From contig NZ_CP085242.1 of NCBI RefSeq assembly GCF_044810985.1, positions 2,604,001-2,668,000 on the forward strand: a stretch of 64,000 nucleotides of DNA, written 5' to 3'. Below the pieces are notes generated by a model, which was given only the letters and a program-made list of their open reading frames with translations, was not told the DNA's origin and ran no database searches. The position numbers and the translations under genes were made by a program. The stretch comes from Marinospirillum sp031581385. Lineage in GTDB: Bacteria > Pseudomonadota > Gammaproteobacteria > Pseudomonadales > Halomonadaceae. Every line of letters begins with the position of its first letter. The stretch's first letter is position 1. Shown piece by piece: positions 7,871-15,629 of the stretch.

Positions 7871-8344
7871 ATGTCACTGAACAAGATTTTTGATATCGCT
7901 GGCAGCGGCATGAATGCCCAGACGGTACGCCTGAACACCACGGCCTCCAATATGGCTAACGCCCAGAGTGTCAGTTCTTCGGTTGAAGATACCTACCGTG
8001 CGCGCAAGCCGGTTTTTGCCCCCATGCTGGAGCGTTACAAGCAGGGCATTACGGATGACCACGGCTTTCAGAATCCGGCCACCAGCTTTAATCCACGCGA
8101 TGTAGCCGGTGAGGGTGTGAACGTGCTGGGTATCGTGGAAAGCAACCAGGAACTGCAAATGCGCCATGAACCCAATCATCCCATGGCCAATGAAGATGGC
8201 TATGTTTTCTACCCCAACGTCAATGTGGTGGAGGAAATGACGGACATGCTGGCGGCTTCACGCTCCTTCCAGACCAATGTGGAAGTGATGAACACCAACA
8301 AGCAGATGATCCAGCGTGTCTTGAGTCTGGGGCAGAACGCCTAA
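7871..8344 (+). CDS. flgC: Flagellar rod protein FlgC
   Basis: Second proximal rod subunit, 157 residues. The N-terminal rod motif is AGSGMNAQTVRLNTTASNMA, and the C-terminus is LAASRSFQTNVEVMNTNKQM, both typical of FlgC. It starts 10 bases after flgB. It is slightly longer than enteric FlgC (about 134), the extra lying in the middle (RKPVFAPMLERYKQGITDD). Confidence 0.96.
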   Translation: MSLNKIFDIAGSGMNAQTVRLNTTASNMANAQSVSSSVEDTYRARKPVFAPMLERYKQGITDDHGFQNPATSFNPRDVAGEGVNVLGIVESNQELQMRHEPNHPMANEDGYVFYPNVNVVEEMTDMLAASRSFQTNVEVMNTNKQMIQRVLSLGQNA

Positions 8345-8360
8345 ACTGATTTGAGCTGCA

Positions 8361-8378
8361 GCGGCAAAAACTTGCCGC
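8361..8378 (+). repeat. GCGGCAA hairpin between flgC and flgD
   Basis: GCGGCAA (8361-8367) pairs perfectly with TTGCCGC (8372-8378) around a 4-base loop. A second TTGCCGC at 8385-8391 offers an alternative partner. No T run follows. It lies in the 93-base gap, unusually long for this operon, and may tune flgD expression or stabilise the flgBC message. Confidence 0.5.
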
Positions 8379-8437
8379 CCAATGTTGCCGCTTAGCGGTA
8401 CAAGTGGCAAAACCAACGGATATTTGAGAATACGGCT

Positions 8438-9133
8438 ATGAGTATTGAAAAAACTGATTTCTACCAGAATTTGCAGGTGGAAAACAAAAAGCGGGATGCC
8501 GAAGAGGACAAAAAGGCCAAAGGCAGCAATGAACTGGGTAAAGATGAGTTCATGAAACTGCTGATTACCCAGATGGAAAACCAGGATCCCCTGAAGCCAA
8601 CGGACAACACCGAATACATTGCCCAGCTGGCTCAGTTCTCTTCTTTGGAAGGCATCACCAATATGTCATCCAGCCTGGAGCAGTTCGGCAGCCAGTTGCA
8701 GTCCACTCAGGCCTTGCAGGCTTCCACACTGGTGGGGCGCTCGGTTCAGGTGCTGGCCAACTCCACTCAGCTGGAAGAAGGTAAGCCGATCAAGGGTACT
8801 GTGGAGCTGGAAGAGTCCGCTTCAGATCTTTCGGTTGCTGTTTATACCGGTGGTGGTGAATACATCGGTGATATCGCTCTGGGTTCGCGTGAGAAAGGCG
8901 ACGTGGCCTTTGAGTGGGATGGCCTGGACACCGAAGGCAACCCTTTTCCTCCCGGCCCCTACCAGTTCCGTGCCTATGCCAATCGTGACGGTGAAAACCA
9001 GCAGGAAGATCTCTACCTGGCCCGCAACGTTGGCAGTGTCGCCCTGAATGCCGGGGAACGCGGCGAAATTATGCTCAATATCAGTGGGATGGATCAAGCC
9101 GTGCCACTTCGTGATGTCAAAGTAATCAACTAA
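8438..9133 (+). CDS. flgD: Flagellar hook capping/assembly protein FlgD
   Basis: Scaffold that caps the growing hook. The 231-residue protein has the FlgD N-terminal signature GKDEFMKLLITQMENQDPLK followed by NTEYIAQLAQFSSLEGI, then the FLG-D Ig-like region with FEWDGLDTEGNPFPPGPYQF. The ribosome site (TTGAGAATACGG) is weak. It follows a hairpin-containing gap, suggesting separate translational control from flgBC. Confidence 0.95.
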   Translation: MSIEKTDFYQNLQVENKKRDAEEDKKAKGSNELGKDEFMKLLITQMENQDPLKPTDNTEYIAQLAQFSSLEGITNMSSSLEQFGSQLQSTQALQASTLVGRSVQVLANSTQLEEGKPIKGTVELEESASDLSVAVYTGGGEYIGDIALGSREKGDVAFEWDGLDTEGNPFPPGPYQFRAYANRDGENQQEDLYLARNVGSVALNAGERGEIMLNISGMDQAVPLRDVKVIN

Positions 9134-9156
9134 TTCCAAGCAGGGGAGCGCTAGCT

Positions 9157-10911
9157 ATGAGTTTTAATGTCGGTCTTTCCGGTCTCCGAGGCGCACAAAC
9201 CGACCTCAGTGTTACCGGCAACAACATCGCCAACGCCAGCACCACCGGCTTCAAGCAATCCCGTGCTGAATTTGGTGATGTTTACAATTCCTCCATCATG
9301 GGCACCGGCAAACACTCCGTGGGTTCCGGTGTGCTGACGGAGCGCATCTCCCAGCAGCATGCTCAGGGCAACGTCAACTACACTGACCGTGCTCTGGATA
9401 TGGCGATCAACGGCAATGGTTATTTTATCCTCTCCAATAATGGTCAGACTGAATACTCGCGTGCCGGTTATTTTGACCTGGATAAAGATGGGTTTATCAC
9501 CAATAACACCGGCAAACGTTTGCAGGGTTATGAAGCCAACCTGGATGGGGATATCCAGTCGGGCGCCTTGGGGGATATTCAGCTGACCCAGACCAATATT
9601 CAGCCCCGGGCAACCAGCCGCATTGGAATGGAGCTGAATTTAGATTCGAGGTCAGAGGTTGAAGGTGGAGCGTCCCCAGCTACAGCGGCAACAATATCAT
9701 TTCAGGTTAATGATAGTACTGCTAATGCAAGTAATGATGTTGATGTTGATGGCACCACTTATGATTTTAGCTATGATGGCGGTGCTGCATACAATGGCCC
9801 TGCAACAGTTACAATTGGAACAGAAACTTATGATGTTTCTGAAAGTGGGGGGACTGTCACGTTGACTGCCCAAAATACCGGTTCGTTGGCTGGCACGGAA
9901 TATGATCCAACTTTGATTACTGATGCTGGTGGGCTTAGTGGTACAGCTAGTGGTAATAACGGTTCCGATGCTGTGAGCGGTAACTGGGATATTGCCAATT
10001 TTGACCCTCGTGATCGTTCGACTTACACAGATGCCAACTCTACCAGTATTTATGACAGCCTGGGTAACGAGCACGTGTTGCGTCAGTATTACATCAAAGT
10101 GGAAAGGGATGACCCTTCAGAAGGTAATGCCTGGGCCATGATGACATCACTTAATGGCGCTTTTTTTGGCCCAAACCAAGATCCTGACCCCAATTTGACT
10201 GAAGAAAACTGGGATCCTGCGGCCGCGAGCGTCAATGTAGATGACTTGGTTCAGGCAACCAAGTATTTTAATACCCAAGGGGATCTGCAGGGGGTGCTTG
10301 ATCATAGTGGTGCAGGTAATGAGTATGACCCGGCTAATGTGAATACTGGTGCACCGGGTACTTTGCGCGAAACCGCTTTGGAAATTAACCTGGATGATAT
10401 TGATTTTTCCAGTATTGTTGCTGGTGCTGGTTTTGGTACCAATATTGCGGGTGATCCGCCTGATTTTACTAATGCCATTAACTTTAATTTTCGCGGCTCT
10501 ACTCAGTATGGTGATCGCTTTGCAGTGCAATCACAAAGCCAGGATGGCTACACCACAGGTCGCCTGGCCGGTCTGGAGGTGGATGAAGAAGGTATTATCT
10601 TTGGCCGCTATACCAATGGTCAAAACCGTCCTGTGGGTCAGGTTCCGATTGCGACTTTTACCAATCCAGAAGGTCTGAAACCTAATGGCTCAACAGCTTG
10701 GGTGGAGACGACTGAGTCGGGGCTTCCTGCGATTAATCAGGCAGGGTCTGGCATCACTGGCAAGGTGGAAGGTGGTGCTTTGGAAGAGTCCAATGTTGAC
10801 CTGTCGGAAGAGCTGGTCAAGATGATCATTGCCCAGCGTAACTATCAGGCCAATGCTAAGACGATCCAGACGCAGGATACCTTGACGCAGACGATCATCA
10901 ATATCCGTTAA
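9157..10911 (+). CDS. flgE: Flagellar hook protein FlgE with long variable insert
   Basis: Polymerises into the hook. The ends are conserved: MSFNVGLSGLRGAQTDLSVT with NNIANASTTGFKQSRAEFGD at the N-terminus, and SNVDLSEELVKMIIAQRNYQ near the C-terminus. At 584 residues it is far longer than the ~400 of E. coli FlgE. The extra is a surface domain at about residues 165-440, rich in Asp, Ala, Thr and Gly. Its DNA (about 9650-10480) is more AT-rich and uses codons rarer in the flanks. It is last gene before a strong terminator. Confidence 0.96.
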   Translation: MSFNVGLSGLRGAQTDLSVTGNNIANASTTGFKQSRAEFGDVYNSSIMGTGKHSVGSGVLTERISQQHAQGNVNYTDRALDMAINGNGYFILSNNGQTEYSRAGYFDLDKDGFITNNTGKRLQGYEANLDGDIQSGALGDIQLTQTNIQPRATSRIGMELNLDSRSEVEGGASPATAATISFQVNDSTANASNDVDVDGTTYDFSYDGGAAYNGPATVTIGTETYDVSESGGTVTLTAQNTGSLAGTEYDPTLITDAGGLSGTASGNNGSDAVSGNWDIANFDPRDRSTYTDANSTSIYDSLGNEHVLRQYYIKVERDDPSEGNAWAMMTSLNGAFFGPNQDPDPNLTEENWDPAAASVNVDDLVQATKYFNTQGDLQGVLDHSGAGNEYDPANVNTGAPGTLRETALEINLDDIDFSSIVAGAGFGTNIAGDPPDFTNAINFNFRGSTQYGDRFAVQSQSQDGYTTGRLAGLEVDEEGIIFGRYTNGQNRPVGQVPIATFTNPEGLKPNGSTAWVETTESGLPAINQAGSGITGKVEGGALEESNVDLSEELVKMIIAQRNYQANAKTIQTQDTLTQTIINIR

Positions 10912-10932
10912 TTGGCTACTAAGTACCCTCTC

Positions 10933-10965
10933 AAAAGCCCACTTCGGTGGGCTTTTCTCGTTTTT
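10933..10965 (+). terminator. Rho-independent terminator after flgE
   Basis: AAAAGCCCAC and GTGGGCTTTT form a 10-bp stem with a TTCG tetraloop (10933-10956), followed by CTCG and five T. It ends the flgBCDE unit and abuts the sigma-54 promoter for flgF. Confidence 0.9.
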
Positions 10966-10980
10966 GGCACAGGCTTTGCA
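10965..10980 (+). promoter_or_regulatory. sigma-54 promoter of flgFGHIJKL
   Basis: TGGCAC-N5-TTGCA is an exact sigma-54 -24/-12 match, 44 bases upstream of the flgF ATG and directly after the terminator. The second half of the operon therefore has its own RpoN promoter. Confidence 0.87.
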
Positions 10981-11023
10981 TTCTATCTGGGTAATAGCGG
11001 TAATTTTGAATCTGGAGACACCC

Positions 11024-11770
11024 ATGGACAAAGCTCTTTTCATAGCGATGACCGGCGCCAAGCATAATATGATGGCGCAGACCGCTCGCTCCAATAACCT
11101 GGCCAATGCCAATACCACCGGGTTTCGGGCTGATTTTGAGCAGGCGCGTGCCATGCCTGTTTTCGGCCCACACCACCCCAGCCGCGTGTATGCGCTGACT
11201 GAGCGCCCTGCCACGGATACTGAGGTTGGCAACTACGATCACACCGGTCGCCCTCTGGATGTTGCCGTGAAGGGTGAAGGCTGGCTGGCCGTTCAGGGGC
11301 CGGATGGCGAGGAAGCCTATACCCGACGCGGTGACTTGAATATTGATGGCAACGGTGTGTTGAGAACCGGCAATGGCTTGCCGGTGATCGGCAATGGTGG
11401 GCCTGTGGTTTTGCCGCCTGGGCAGCATATTCATATCAATTCTGATGGTGGCGTTGCTGTTTCCACCAATGCGGGCGGCGGTGATGCGCAAGTGGTTGAT
11501 CAAATCAAACTGGTCAGTGCAGAAAATATGGGCGTTACCATGGAAAAGGGTACGGATGGCCTGATGCGTCCACGAGATTTTGACGATGTTTTGCCTGCCG
11601 ATGGTTTGGTTCAGGTGGAGTCCGGCACACTGGAAACCAGTAATGTCAATGCGGTGAATGAATTGACCAATATCCTGGCTTTGTCCCGCCAGTATGAAAT
11701 GAACGTAAAAATGATGAAATCGGTGGATGAAAACGCAGCCCAGGTTAATTCAGTGTTGCGAATGAGTTAA
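11024..11770 (+). CDS. flgF: Flagellar basal-body rod protein FlgF
   Basis: Distal/proximal rod subunit of 248 residues. The N-terminus MDKALFIAMTGAKHNMMAQ leads into ARSNNLANANTTGFRADFEQ, and the C-terminus LTNILALSRQYEMNVKMMKS is family-typical. The ATG at 11024 has GGAG upstream and lies downstream of the sigma-54 site; a longer frame from 10964 would start inside the promoter and is rejected. Confidence 0.95.
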   Translation: MDKALFIAMTGAKHNMMAQTARSNNLANANTTGFRADFEQARAMPVFGPHHPSRVYALTERPATDTEVGNYDHTGRPLDVAVKGEGWLAVQGPDGEEAYTRRGDLNIDGNGVLRTGNGLPVIGNGGPVVLPPGQHIHINSDGGVAVSTNAGGGDAQVVDQIKLVSAENMGVTMEKGTDGLMRPRDFDDVLPADGLVQVESGTLETSNVNAVNELTNILALSRQYEMNVKMMKSVDENAAQVNSVLRMS

Positions 11771-11805
11771 AGACTAACCGGTTCTTTTTATTTTAGGAGT
11801 AAAGT

Positions 11806-12594
11806 ATGCATCCAGCTCTCTGGGTCGGTAAAACAGGCTTGCAGGCGATGGACACCAAGATGTCCACCATTTCCAACAACCTGGCAAACGTCAACACGGT
11901 GGGTCACAAGCGTAACAAGGCCGTATTTGAAGATCTGCTCTATCAGGTGCAGAAAATGCCTGGCGCTCAGAATGGTGGTGATGCCCAGTTGCCAACAGGT
12001 TTGCAATTGGGTACGGGTGTGCGGGTTGCCGGAACCCAGCGTGAATTTACTGAAGGCAGCCTGGAAGTGACCGAGCAGCCTCTGGATATGGCGATTAATG
12101 GGCGCGGCTTTTTCCGTCTGGCGACACCAGATGGCAATGTGGCTTATACCCGCAATGGTCAGTTCCACCTGGATCAGGATGGTCGCATCGTCAATACCAA
12201 TGGCTACCCTCTGGAACCGGAAATTGTTCTGCCTGACAACACCAACTCCATTACCATCGGTCGTGATGGCACCGTAACGGTGACTCAGGCAGGCCAGGAA
12301 AACCAGCCTCAGGAAATCGGTCAGGTTGAAGTGGTCGACTTTATCAACCCGGCGGGTTTGCTGGCACGCGGTAGCAACATGTACGTGGAAACAGCCGGTT
12401 CCGGTGCGCCTCTTGATGGTGTCGGCGGGGAAAATGGCTTCGGCTCTGTGGAACAAAGTATGCTGGAGCTGTCCAACGTCAGTGCTGTTGAAGAGCTGGT
12501 CGACATGATAACCACCCAGCGGGCTTATGAGATGAACACCAAGGTTGTCTCTTCAGCCGATGAAATGCTGCGCAACCTGAATCAAACCCTTTAA
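11806..12594 (+). CDS. flgG: Flagellar distal rod protein FlgG
   Basis: Forms the distal rod that crosses the periplasm. The 262-residue length is standard. Motifs are MHPALWVGKTGLQAMDTKM, ISNNLANVNTVGHKRNKAVF, and the C-terminal VEELVDMITTQRAYEMNTKV. TTAGGAG precedes the start. It lies 35 bases after flgF. Confidence 0.97.
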   Translation: MHPALWVGKTGLQAMDTKMSTISNNLANVNTVGHKRNKAVFEDLLYQVQKMPGAQNGGDAQLPTGLQLGTGVRVAGTQREFTEGSLEVTEQPLDMAINGRGFFRLATPDGNVAYTRNGQFHLDQDGRIVNTNGYPLEPEIVLPDNTNSITIGRDGTVTVTQAGQENQPQEIGQVEVVDFINPAGLLARGSNMYVETAGSGAPLDGVGGENGFGSVEQSMLELSNVSAVEELVDMITTQRAYEMNTKVVSSADEMLRNLNQTL

Positions 12595-12622
12595 TCTTTG
12601 TGTGACTGGAGTGGGAGGCATT

Positions 12623-13297
12623 ATGCAGGCCATCAAATTTTCTTTTGCAGGGGTTCTCAGTCTGGTGCTCTTGGCCGGTTGTGCCAGCAATGAGCCTGTC
12701 GCCAAACCGGATGATCCCCATTATGCTCCGGTGCAGCCCAGCCGCATGCAGCCACCTCCGGCAACTGAAGGTTCGCTTTATCAGGCCAGTCACACCAAGG
12801 GGCTGTATGGGGATCGCAAGGCATACCGTGTTGGGGATGTGATCACGGTTCAGCTTCAGGAGCAGACCCAGTCAAGCAACTCTTCTTCTGCGGATATGAG
12901 TCGGGATACCAATGTGGATATCGCCAGCCCGACCATTGGTGGGCGGCAGCCACTGGACCTGAGTGTGGGCATGAACTCGGGCCGGGAATTTTCCAGTGAC
13001 GGCAGTGCCGACCAGAGCAACAGTCTGCAGGGGGCCATTACTGCTACCGTGCATGAGGTTTACCCGAATGGCAACCTGCTGGTTCGAGGCGAAAAATGGC
13101 TGAACCTCAACCAGGGGTCTGAATATGTCCGAGTATCAGGCATTGTGCGTCCTGAAGACATTAACCCGGACAATACTATCAGCTCTGTGCAGATGGCCGA
13201 TGCCCGCCTGACTTACAATGGCACGGGCGACCTGGCCAATAATAGCCGTCAGGGCTGGCTGACCCGTTTCTTCAATAGTGGCTGGTGGCCACTATAA
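12623..13297 (+). CDS. flgH: Flagellar L-ring lipoprotein FlgH
   Basis: Outer-membrane L-ring subunit. The 224-residue product has a lipoprotein signal peptide ending LLAGC. Conserved core: GLYGDRKAYRVGDVITVQLQ and the later GNLLVRGEKWLNLNQGSEY. The ATG at 12623 follows GGGAGG and gives a clean signal peptide; a GTG 21 bases upstream is rejected. Confidence 0.96.
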   Translation: MQAIKFSFAGVLSLVLLAGCASNEPVAKPDDPHYAPVQPSRMQPPPATEGSLYQASHTKGLYGDRKAYRVGDVITVQLQEQTQSSNSSSADMSRDTNVDIASPTIGGRQPLDLSVGMNSGREFSSDGSADQSNSLQGAITATVHEVYPNGNLLVRGEKWLNLNQGSEYVRVSGIVRPEDINPDNTISSVQMADARLTYNGTGDLANNSRQGWLTRFFNSGWWPL

Positions 13298-13322
13298 CTG
13301 CTGGATGATCAGGTAATAATCT

Positions 13323-14429
13323 ATGCTGCGTAAAATAACTTACGGCCTGCTGCTGGCTTTTTTGCTGGGCAGCCCCTTGATGGCCTTTGCCCAGACCAGT
13401 CGCCTGAAGGATATTACTTCGGTCACTGGGGTGCGCAGTAACCAGCTGATCGGTTATGGCTTGGTCGTGGGTTTGAATGGTACGGGTGATAACGCTCCCT
13501 TCACCAACCAGACCTTTGCCAACATGATGAATCAGTTTGGAATCACGCTGCCGCCTGGCGTTAACCCCCAGTCCCAGAATGTGGCTGCAGTCACCATCAA
13601 CGCCGAACTCCCTGCTTTTGCCAAACCGGGGCAGCGGCTGGATGTGACGGTCTCCTCCATAGGCAATGCCGAAAGTCTGCGTGGCGGTACCCTGCTGATG
13701 ACCCCTTTGCGAGGTGCGGATGGCAATACCTATGCCGTGGCTCAGGGCAGTCTGGTGGTTGGCGGTTTTGGTGCCGATGGTGAAGATGGCTCTAGCATTA
13801 CGGTCAATGTGCCCAGCGTGGGCCGTATTCCCAACGGCGGTATGGTGGAAAGGGAAGTGGCCAATTTCTTTGCCGACAGCGACACCCTGACTTTCAATTT
13901 GCACAATCCGGATTTCACCACGGCCCGCCGTATTGAAGAAAAAATCAATGACATGATGGGGCCGGGAGTCGCCCAGGCTCTGGACCCCGTGTCCGTCAGG
14001 GTACGTGCTCCACGGGACACCAGTCAGCGGGTTTCTTTCTTGTCGGTACTGGAAAATCTGGAAGTTGAAACCGCCAGCTCTGCAGCCAAGGTGATTGTCA
14101 ATTCCCGTACCGGCACTATTGTGATTGGCCAGGATGTGCGGGTTGCCCCGGCTGCAGTCACTCACGGTGCCTTGACGGTAACGATTGCCGAGAATCCCGA
14201 GGTTGTGCAGCCTGAAGCTTTTGCCGATGGCGAGGCTCAGGAGCAGCAGAATACCGAGATTGATGTAGATCAGGAAAACAACCCCATGTTCAAGTTTGAT
14301 GCCGGGGTGACACTGGATGAGATTGTGCGTGCAGTGAATCAGATCGGCGCAGCTCCCGGTGACCTGATGGCTATTCTGGAAGCACTCAAGCAGGCCGGTG
14401 CCCTCAACGCCGAGCTGATAGTTATTTAA
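13323..14429 (+). CDS. flgI: Flagellar P-ring protein FlgI
   Basis: Periplasmic P-ring subunit, 368 residues, with a Sec signal peptide cleaved after FAQ/MAFA. Family motifs include RLKDITSVTGVRSNQLIGYG, LVVGLNGTGDNAPFTNQTF, and the C-terminal DEIVRAVNQIGAAPGDLMAI. The gap from flgH is 25 bases. Confidence 0.97.
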   Translation: MLRKITYGLLLAFLLGSPLMAFAQTSRLKDITSVTGVRSNQLIGYGLVVGLNGTGDNAPFTNQTFANMMNQFGITLPPGVNPQSQNVAAVTINAELPAFAKPGQRLDVTVSSIGNAESLRGGTLLMTPLRGADGNTYAVAQGSLVVGGFGADGEDGSSITVNVPSVGRIPNGGMVEREVANFFADSDTLTFNLHNPDFTTARRIEEKINDMMGPGVAQALDPVSVRVRAPRDTSQRVSFLSVLENLEVETASSAAKVIVNSRTGTIVIGQDVRVAPAAVTHGALTVTIAENPEVVQPEAFADGEAQEQQNTEIDVDQENNPMFKFDAGVTLDEIVRAVNQIGAAPGDLMAILEALKQAGALNAELIVI

Positions 14430-14441
14430 AGGGCTAGAAAA

Positions 14442-15581
14442 ATGATTGGCAACAGCAACGGACACTACTCGCGCGCTCAGGATTCCTACCATGATTTTCA
14501 GGGGTTAAGGGATCTTAAGCGTGGTGCTGTAGAGGATGACCCTGAAGCCCTGAAAGAAGTGGCCCGTCAGTTTGAGGCACTTTTTGTGCAGATGATCATG
14601 AAAAGTGCTCGCCAGGCCGATGAGCTGATTGGTGGCGAAGAGTCCCTGCTTAACTCCAAGGAAATGAAGCATTACCAAGGCATGCTGGATGAGCAGTTTT
14701 CCCTATCCATTTCGCAAACCAATGGCGGTGAAGGCTTGGGGCTGGCGGATGTACTGGTTAAACAGCTGGGCGGAGAAGACCAGAAGGCAACCAGTGAGGT
14801 GCCGGAGGATGTACGGCGCGGTGCCCAGTTGTTGGCCCAGGATGTGATGCAGCAGTTACAGGAAAGACGCCAGCGTTCTTCGCGTGTGCCCCTGGCGGCA
14901 GCCGCCCAATCTGATGAATCAGCCAACACCCAAACAGATCGCAAGGCAGCGGCTGAAGCCATTCAGGCCGCTCAACGCCCCCCCAACAGCTCCGCAGGTG
15001 ATGTGGCTGGCCGTCAGCCTCTGGAAATTCAGGGGCTGCCGATTCGGGAGGATAAGCGAGCCTATTTTGCTTCCCCCGAAGATTTTGTTCGTAATCTCTA
15101 CCCGATTGCCGAGCGTGCGGCCAGGAAACTGGGCGTGGACCCCAAGGTGATGCTGGCCCAGTCCGCCCTGGAAACCGGTTGGGGTCGTCACATGATTGCC
15201 CGTGAAGACGGTTCCAACAGCTTTAATTTGTTTGGTATCAAGGCGGATCAGCGTTGGCAGGGAGAAGCAGCAGAAATTCCCACTCTGGAATATCGCAACG
15301 GCCAACCCCAGCAGGAAAGGGCCAGTTTTCGGGCTTACGGCTCTTTTGCCGAATCCATGGATGACTATGTGGACTTTCTGACAGCCAATCCACGCTATCA
15401 GAAAGCTCTGGAAAACACGGACAACCCCCAGGCCTTTGCCAAGGGTCTACAACAGGCGGGCTATGCTACCGACCCGCAATATGCCAGAAAAATTGTCCAT
15501 ATTCTGGACGGATCAACACTGAATCAAGCTGTGCAGGATCTGGAAAAACAACAGCAGGACACCACTGCAGATAAGCAATAA
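14442..15581 (+). CDS. flgJ: FlgJ: rod scaffold fused to peptidoglycan hydrolase
   Basis: Rod-assembly scaffold that opens the cell wall. The N-terminal rod-binding domain covers about 35-110 (VARQFEALFVQMIMKSARQA). A Gln/Arg-rich linker follows to about residue 200. The C-terminal glucosaminidase domain (GH73) contains AQSALETGWGRHMIAREDGS with the catalytic Glu, and SFAESMDDYVDFL. The dual-domain form is that of beta- and gammaproteobacteria. 379 residues. Confidence 0.95.
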   Translation: MIGNSNGHYSRAQDSYHDFQGLRDLKRGAVEDDPEALKEVARQFEALFVQMIMKSARQADELIGGEESLLNSKEMKHYQGMLDEQFSLSISQTNGGEGLGLADVLVKQLGGEDQKATSEVPEDVRRGAQLLAQDVMQQLQERRQRSSRVPLAAAAQSDESANTQTDRKAAAEAIQAAQRPPNSSAGDVAGRQPLEIQGLPIREDKRAYFASPEDFVRNLYPIAERAARKLGVDPKVMLAQSALETGWGRHMIAREDGSNSFNLFGIKADQRWQGEAAEIPTLEYRNGQPQQERASFRAYGSFAESMDDYVDFLTANPRYQKALENTDNPQAFAKGLQQAGYATDPQYARKIVHILDGSTLNQAVQDLEKQQQDTTADKQ

Positions 15582-15629
15582 GCTGCCGATAATGTCCTGG
15601 TCACTGAACACCATTAGAAGGAAGGCGGT

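Noticed and set aside
9157..10911. Frameshift or fusion in flgE because of its length
   Set aside because: The frame is continuous, both conserved ends are present, and variable central domains are common in hook proteins.
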